Assembly (NCBI GenBank): GCA_002315455.1
Contig: DCGG01000003.1
Location: 1,715 to 11,652, forward strand
Direction of reading: 5' to 3'
DNA: 9,938 nucleotides
Source of the DNA: Lentisphaeria bacterium UBA1784
GTDB lineage: Bacteria; Verrucomicrobiota; Lentisphaeria; Victivallales; Victivallaceae
Below, one piece after another: positions 6,364 through 9,938 of this stretch. Under the pieces are notes generated by a model. That model did no database searches and was not told where the DNA came from. It saw only the letters and a list, made by a program, of their open reading frames with translations. The translations under genes were made by a program, and so were the position numbers. Position 1 is the first letter of the stretch; each line of letters opens with the position of its first letter.

Positions 6364-6403
6364 AAAAAGGCGTTTCTCCCGGATCTTCTTGGAGAAACGC
6401 CTT
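6364..6403 (-). terminator. Intrinsic terminator of the gcvH-like gene
   Basis: A perfect 13-bp stem (6367-6379 with 6391-6403) has an 11-base loop. On the minus strand it runs into five Ts (complement of A 6364-6368, partly inside the stem). It lies 70 bases after the gcvH-like stop and 51 bases before the mlaA-hydrolase ATG. Confidence 0.9.
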
Positions 6404-6473
6404 GCCGGTTATCTTTGTGTTCCGGTTTCGTCCGCAGAGAACGGAGCCGGATCGCGGAAACGACCGGAAAAGA

Positions 6474-6851
6474 TCACTCGCCGGAGAGTTCCGCCACGTA
6501 GTTGAGGTAGGCATCCTCATCCATCATATCGTCCAGTTCCGAACTGTCGATATTGGTCAATTTGCAGAGCCAGCCCTTGCTTTCGGCGGCTTCGTTGATG
6601 AGGCCCGGTTCATCGGCCAGAGCGTCGTTGACGACCACCACCGTTCCGCTGATGGGGGCATAGAGGTCGCGGGAACTCGCCACGGACTCGACCATGCCTA
6701 ACCGATCTCCGATGATGAAGTCATCATCCTCTTCCGGCAGTTCGACGAAGGTGATCTCCCCCAGTTCGTCGGCCGCGTATTCAGAGATGCCGATGGTCGC
6801 TTCGTCTCCGTTGATCTCAACCCACTCGTGTTCTTCGGTGTAGTACCTCAT
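6474..6851 (-). CDS. GcvH-like protein (glycine cleavage H family) lacking the lipoyl lysine
   Basis: This 125-aa protein has H-protein features over its whole length: YTEEHEWVEINGDEATIGIS, LGEITFVELPEE, GDRLGMVESV, DLYAPISGTVVVVNDAL, a late LINEAAESKGWLCKL and a Ser/Glu/Asp-rich C-terminal helix. H-protein shuttles the methylamine arm of glycine cleavage on a lipoyl-lysine found in the motif VESVK. Here the residue is Ala58 (codon GCG at 6680-6678), giving VESVASSRD without any change of length. So the protein keeps the fold but cannot be lipoylated at the normal site. The start at 6851 is preferred to an ATG at 6866, because GGAAGG lies just before it while 6866 has no ribosome site. No gcvT, gcvP or lipoate ligase gene is nearby, and its own terminator follows. 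It may be a repurposed H-protein. Confidence 0.88.
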   Translation of the reverse strand: MRYYTEEHEWVEINGDEATIGISEYAADELGEITFVELPEEDDDFIIGDRLGMVESVASSRDLYAPISGTVVVVNDALADEPGLINEAAESKGWLCKLTNIDSSELDDMMDEDAYLNYVAELSGE

Positions 6852-7073
6852 TTTTCCTTCCGTCATTGAATCTTATTCGCAGAAAAAGGGCGTCCTTTTC
6901 CGCGGGCGGACACTGCCGCACAGCTTGTCCCCCCCTAATGAATCATCGTTTTCACAGAAAATCAAGCGCAATCGGCGAAAAATTCCTTTTTTTTTGGAAA
7001 AAAAGCCTGTTTCCGGGGATTTTCCGGGCCCGGGATGAAAAAATCCCGAATCGCGTCCCCTGCCTGCTCCGCT
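6852..7073. other. Intergenic region upstream of the gcvH-like gene
   Basis: These 222 bases hold a probable terminator for the aminopeptidase (listed separately) and long homopolymer runs (T9 at 6987-6995, A7 at 6998-7004). On the minus strand there is a weak promoter-like pair: TTGATT (6965-6960) and TTCATT (6942-6937), 17 bases apart, with a good -35 and a poor -10. The A/T tracts lie just upstream of it, where an UP-like element would be. A small hairpin (AAAAGG 6884-6889 with CCTTTT 6894-6899) would lie in the 5' leader. No gene is evident. Confidence 0.35.
6998..7047 (-). terminator. Probable terminator of the M29 aminopeptidase gene
   Basis: On the minus strand, GGGATTTT (7047-7040) pairs with AAAATCCC (7023-7016) around a GC-rich inner palindrome (CCGGGCCCGG, 7024-7033). 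Eleven bases after the stem come seven Ts (7004-6998). The distance between stem and T-run is longer than usual, so the call is tentative. The aminopeptidase stop is at 7074. Confidence 0.4.
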
Positions 7074-8297
7074 TCAGAAGCACCACGCGCCCTTCCGGAA
7101 AATCGGGACGCGTTTCCCGTCGGCGGTGATGCCGGTGACGTCCAGGTCCCGGGTCCCGATCATGAAGTCCACGTGGATCATGCTGTCGTTGATGCCCATG
7201 GCGCGAAGTTCCTCCTGAGAGTACTTTTCGTAGTGTTCGATGCAGTTGTCGAAGCCGCGGCCCAGCGCCACGTGACAACTGGCGTTCTCGTCATAGAGGG
7301 TGCTGTAAAAGAGCACTCCGGTGTTATTGATGGGGGAGTCGTAGGGGATCAGGGCACATTCGCCGAGGAAGGCGGCGCCTTCGTCCATTGAGATCATCTT
7401 TTCCAGCGCCTTCTGCCCTTTCGCCGCGCGGACCTCCACCGCGCGTCCCTTCTCGAAGCGGATGCGGAAATCCTCGATCATGGACCCCTGCCAGGAGAGA
7501 GGTTTGGTGGCCACCAGAACGCCCTCGGCTTCGCCGCGCATCGGCGAAGTGAAGACCTCCTCGGAGGGGATGTTGGGATTGAAGACCCGACCGCTGAGAT
7601 CGGTCTCGCTGGCTCCCGCGAAGATCCCCTGCGGGATCAGTCCAACGCGGAAGTCGGTGCCGTTCTCCGAATGGTATTCCAGCGCCGTGAACCGGTATTG
7701 GTTCAAAGTATCGCAGCGCCGGTGGACGTTTTCGTTGTGCTCCTTCCAGTTGGCGAGAGGATCGCCCTCCGCCCGGGCGGCGGAAAGGATGGCGTTCCAA
7801 AGTTTTTCCACCGCCTCCTCTGCCGAGATGCCGGGGAAGACCTTCTGCGCCCACTTGATGCCGGGAACGCCGGCGATGCACCACTGGTGCTTGTTCTCCA
7901 TGGCGTCCCGGAGGGGTTTGATGAGGGGATAGCGGGCCATCTGTGCCCGGGCACGTTTGCCCTGATCAATGCCCTCCATTCCGTCGGGATCGTCGGAATC
8001 CAGCCAAAGCAGGGCAGGGAGGGTGTCCACGCGCCACTGGAGTTTTGCCATTTCCCAGGGTGCGACCTTGGAGAGTTCCTCCTCGGACTGATGAAGCTGG
8101 TGCAGGCGGGAGACCTCCATGTCGCTCCAGTCCACCACCACCTTGCCGGCGCCGGCCTCGTAGCACTTCTTCACCACCATCCGGACGAAATCCGGCTGAT
8201 CCAGTCCGGCGATGATGAGGACGCCCTGTCCGGGCTGGGGGGCGATGCCGGATTTCACGATCAGGTCTGCGTAACGTTCCAGTTTCTGCGGGTCCAT
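7074..8297 (-). CDS. M29-family metallo-aminopeptidase (AmpS/AmpT type)
   Basis: This 407-aa cytosolic leucyl-type aminopeptidase belongs to peptidase family M29, which removes N-terminal residues using two divalent metal ions (Zn or Co) and has a usual length of about 405-415. All expected metal ligands are present: Glu247 in NIPSEEVFTSP, Glu313 in LGECALIP, His342 in SCHVALGRG, and His375 and Asp377 in IHVDFMIGT. N-terminal family features include YADLIVKSGIAPQPGQGVLI and the GKVVVDW segment. The start at 8297 is set by AAAGGAG (8313-8307), 8 bases upstream; the frame is open further to 8414, but that extension is basic, unlike the family, and crosses the predicted promoter. It is transcribed away from the aldolase-like gene and probably alone. 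The role is inferred as peptide turnover; nothing specific in the context narrows it. Confidence 0.95.
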   Translation of the reverse strand: MDPQKLERYADLIVKSGIAPQPGQGVLIIAGLDQPDFVRMVVKKCYEAGAGKVVVDWSDMEVSRLHQLHQSEEELSKVAPWEMAKLQWRVDTLPALLWLDSDDPDGMEGIDQGKRARAQMARYPLIKPLRDAMENKHQWCIAGVPGIKWAQKVFPGISAEEAVEKLWNAILSAARAEGDPLANWKEHNENVHRRCDTLNQYRFTALEYHSENGTDFRVGLIPQGIFAGASETDLSGRVFNPNIPSEEVFTSPMRGEAEGVLVATKPLSWQGSMIEDFRIRFEKGRAVEVRAAKGQKALEKMISMDEGAAFLGECALIPYDSPINNTGVLFYSTLYDENASCHVALGRGFDNCIEHYEKYSQEELRAMGINDSMIHVDFMIGTRDLDVTGITADGKRVPIFRKGAWCF

Positions 8298-8361
8298 GGG
8301 GGGGAACTCCTTTCTGCGGAGGCGCGGTGCCTCGGGATCTTTTTTGTGCTTTCGTCCCCTT

Positions 8362-8390
8362 AATATACCACGCAACTGACCTTGGAGCAA
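8362..8390 (-). promoter_or_regulatory. Predicted promoter of the aminopeptidase gene
   Basis: On the minus strand, TTGCTC (8390-8385) and TATATT (8367-8362, 5 of 6 to consensus) are exactly 17 bases apart. The -35 matches at only 3 of 6. Transcription would start near 8355, giving a leader of about 58 bases. Confidence 0.5.
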
Positions 8391-8467
8391 CCGGATGCCC
8401 CGGACTTTTTTCACCGAAAAGCAAGAGAAAATACGCTTTTTTTCTTTTATTTTCCCCGGGAAGGGTG

Positions 8468-8473
8468 TATATT
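8468..8473 (+). promoter_or_regulatory. Candidate -10 box of the aldolase-like gene
   Basis: TATATT at 8468-8473 lies 32 bases before the ATG at 8506, behind a T-rich stretch (8437-8453). No good -35 hexamer is found 17 bases upstream. The same -10 sequence occurs on the opposite strand at 8367-8362, so the two genes would be fired divergently from the 208-base gap. A GGAG at 8491-8494 serves as ribosome site with an 11-base gap. Confidence 0.4.
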
Positions 8474-8505
8474 ATGTGACAGACAACCACGGAGTAAAAG
8501 AGAAA

Positions 8506-9801
8506 ATGGATCGCATCGATTACATTCATCCCAGTGACCAGATCGTGGAGATCATGGAGCGTATCTACGGATACGGCATGACCACGACCAGCGGCGGAAA
8601 CCTCTCCATCCTCGACGACGACGGCGACATGTGGATCAGTCCCGGCGGCATCGACAAGGGATCCCTGCGCCGCGAGGACATCGTCTGCGTCAAGGCTGAC
8701 GGCACCATTATCGGACGGCACAAACCCTCCAGCGAATTCCCCTTCCACCGGGCGCTCTACAAGATCCGTCCCGACGTGAAGGCGATCCTGCACGCGCATC
8801 CGCCGGCGCTGGTCTCTTTCAGCATCGCGGGACAGATTCCCAATACCAACGTTCACCCCACCAGCAAACTGATCTGCGGGACCGTGGGCTATGCGCCCTA
8901 CGAAGTCCCCGGCAGCGAAGCCCTGGGCAAGAACGTCGCGGCGGCCTTCGCCGAAGGACACAGCACCATCCTGCTGGAAAATCACGGTGCCTGCACCGCC
9001 GGAGCCACGCTTTTGCAGGCGTTCCAGCGGTTTGAAACTCTGGACTTCTGCGCGCGGCTCATCAACTGCGCCATTCAGCTGGGCAAGCCCCACTATCTGG
9101 ACGAGACCGAACTGGAGTTCAGCCGCATCGACCGGAACAACCAGTTCCGCCCGGTACCCATGGACTACCACTCCAGTCAGGAGCGGGAACTGCGCTACCA
9201 GATGGCCAATCTGATCCGCCGGGCCTACCGGCAGAAACTCTTCACCAGCACCGAGGGCACTCTTGCCGCCCGGCTGGATGAGGACAGTTTCCTCATCACG
9301 CCCTTCGGCGTGGACCGCGGCGGCCTGTGCGCGGAGGACCTTGTGCTGGTCCGGGGCAAGCACTACGAGGCGGGCAAACGGCTCAGCCGCGCGGTGTGGC
9401 TTTTCAAGGAGGTTTTCGCCGCTCAGCCCGACGTGAACAGCCTGCTGATCGCGGAGCCTCCCTGTCTCATGGGATATGCCGCCAGCCATGCGAAGTTCGA
9501 TCCCCGGGTCATTCCGGAGAGTTACATTCTGCTGCGGGAAGTGCCGGTGTTTCCCTTCGGCGCGCACTACCGTTCGCCGGAGAAGGTCACCAGCGTGCTC
9601 TCCCAGCGGTATCCCGTCATCATCATTGAGAACGACTGCATCATCTCCGCCGGCCGGACGCTTCTGGAGTCCTTCGACCGGATGGAGGTGGCGGAGTACA
9701 GCGCCAAGGCTACCATCGATGCCCGCGGACTGGGCGGCATGAAGCCCATTACTGACGAGCAGGTGGCGGATCTGATCAAAGCCTTCAAACTGATTCCGTA
9801 G
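8506..9801 (+). CDS. Tandem class II aldolase/adducin-domain protein with degenerate second domain
   Basis: This 431-aa protein consists of two class II aldolase/adducin domains in tandem; family members usually have one domain of about 210-230 residues. Domain 1 (about 10-190) looks active: SGGNLS (29-34), SPGG, SSEFPFH with catalytic-type Glu77, the zinc pair His96 and His98 in LHAHPP, and third ligand His160 in LENHG. Such enzymes cleave or epimerise sugar phosphates such as fuculose-1-phosphate or ribulose-5-phosphate. Domain 2 (about 213-415) keeps the fold pattern (STEGTLAARLDEDSFLITPFGVDRGGL, AAQPDVNSLLIAEPP, VIIIENDCIISAG), but the three His positions read Ile315, Glu317 and Asp377 and the Glu is absent, so it should not bind zinc. 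The start at 8506 is chosen because the earlier ATG at 8395 gives a Lys/Phe-rich lead outside the family and crosses the -10 box. The substrate is unknown. Confidence 0.9.
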   Translation: MDRIDYIHPSDQIVEIMERIYGYGMTTTSGGNLSILDDDGDMWISPGGIDKGSLRREDIVCVKADGTIIGRHKPSSEFPFHRALYKIRPDVKAILHAHPPALVSFSIAGQIPNTNVHPTSKLICGTVGYAPYEVPGSEALGKNVAAAFAEGHSTILLENHGACTAGATLLQAFQRFETLDFCARLINCAIQLGKPHYLDETELEFSRIDRNNQFRPVPMDYHSSQERELRYQMANLIRRAYRQKLFTSTEGTLAARLDEDSFLITPFGVDRGGLCAEDLVLVRGKHYEAGKRLSRAVWLFKEVFAAQPDVNSLLIAEPPCLMGYAASHAKFDPRVIPESYILLREVPVFPFGAHYRSPEKVTSVLSQRYPVIIIENDCIISAGRTLLESFDRMEVAEYSAKATIDARGLGGMKPITDEQVADLIKAFKLIP

Positions 9802-9826
9802 TCCATCGGAAACACAGAAAAAACAG

Positions 9827-9858
9827 GACCCGCACCCATATTTGGATGCGGGTCTTTT
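9827..9858 (+). terminator. Intrinsic terminator of the aldolase-like gene
   Basis: GACCCGCA (9827-9834) pairs with TGCGGGTC (9847-9854). The stem continues inward after one mismatch through 3 more pairs to a 4-base loop, and TTTT follows at 9855-9858. An A-run at 9817-9823 lies on the other side. Confidence 0.88.
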
Positions 9859-9938
9859 GTCGTTTTACGCCGTGATCGCGGACGGAATGCGAGGCGGTCG
9901 CCGCCGAACGCGCAGCAAGGAATTGCAAGCGGCGAGGG
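9859..9938. other. Unassigned right end of the window
   Basis: These 80 GC-rich bases follow the terminator. On the minus strand one frame enters from the right edge and stops at TAA 9867-9865, which could be the tail of a convergent gene. The roughly 24 visible residues are Arg/Pro/Ala-rich and match no family I know. A short inverted repeat (CGCCGC near 9900 with GCGGCG near 9930) is present. Confidence 0.3.

Noticed and set aside
4114..6501. A 795-residue open frame on the plus strand opposite the mlaA-hydrolase gene
   Set aside because: Its protein is His/Gly/Val/Glu-rich with no domain pattern, and it mirrors a gene with clear MlaA and hydrolase motifs. High GC leaves few stops in this antisense frame.
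7966..9567. A 533-residue minus-strand frame running from the aminopeptidase into the aldolase-like gene
   Set aside because: It crosses two well-supported genes and the divergent promoter gap, and shows no recognisable domain.
9865..9938. Possible C-terminal tail of a minus-strand gene entering from the right edge
   Set aside because: Only about 24 residues are visible, with low-complexity composition and no motif, so it cannot be supported as a gene.
1..9938. Search by eye for CRISPR repeats, transposases, integrases, attachment sites, tRNAs, riboswitches and toxin-antitoxin pairs
   Set aside because: No regularly spaced repeats, no long direct repeats, no mobile-element or phage gene and no tRNA-like cloverleaf were found. 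Gaps between genes are at most about 250 bases and are described individually.

Overview
The window is about 60% GC and compactly coded. It comes from a Gram-negative (diderm) bacterium, because it encodes an MlaA-type outer-membrane lipoprotein. The mix of a cytosolic NodB-like protein with an N-terminal Ig-like domain, an archaeal-type LeuC/LeuD pair and a tandem class II aldolase would fit an anaerobic PVC-group organism such as a Lentisphaerota (Victivallis-like) gut bacterium. That placement is inference from gene content and family resemblance; no rRNA or other marker is present to prove it.

Layout. 1-324 (+) is the 3' end of phosphoglycerate kinase, closed by a strong intrinsic terminator (357-390). 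457-2275 (+) is leuC-leuD, a two-gene operon with a 1-nt gap, closed by a terminator at 2302-2335. Convergent to it on the minus strand are a carbohydrate-binding-module-like ORF (2353-2736) and, just upstream of it, a NodB/polysaccharide-deacetylase-like protein (2804-3925). These two may be one fused gene split by a +1 frame break. 4174-6312 (-) encodes a 712-aa predicted lipoprotein in which an MlaA (VacJ) domain is joined to a complete alpha/beta hydrolase. 6474-6851 (-) is a GcvH homologue with Ala where the lipoyl lysine should be; it ends in a strong terminator. 7074-8297 (-) is an M29 metallo-aminopeptidase. 8506-9801 (+), divergent from it, is a two-domain class II aldolase/adducin-like protein whose second domain has lost its metal ligands. 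It ends in a terminator at 9827-9858, and the last 80 bases hold nothing I can assign.

How the genes relate. pgk (glycolysis), leuCD (leucine pathway isomerase) and the peptidase look like ordinary metabolism. Apart from leuCD, and possibly the deacetylase/CBM pair, each gene seems to be its own transcription unit, since terminators or promoter-like sites separate most of them. I see no CRISPR array, insertion sequence, integrase, tRNA, rRNA or phage gene. The most novel items are the MlaA-hydrolase fusion, which suggests one protein that both takes phospholipid from the outer membrane and hydrolyses a lipid ester, and the GcvH-like protein that cannot carry lipoate at the normal site.
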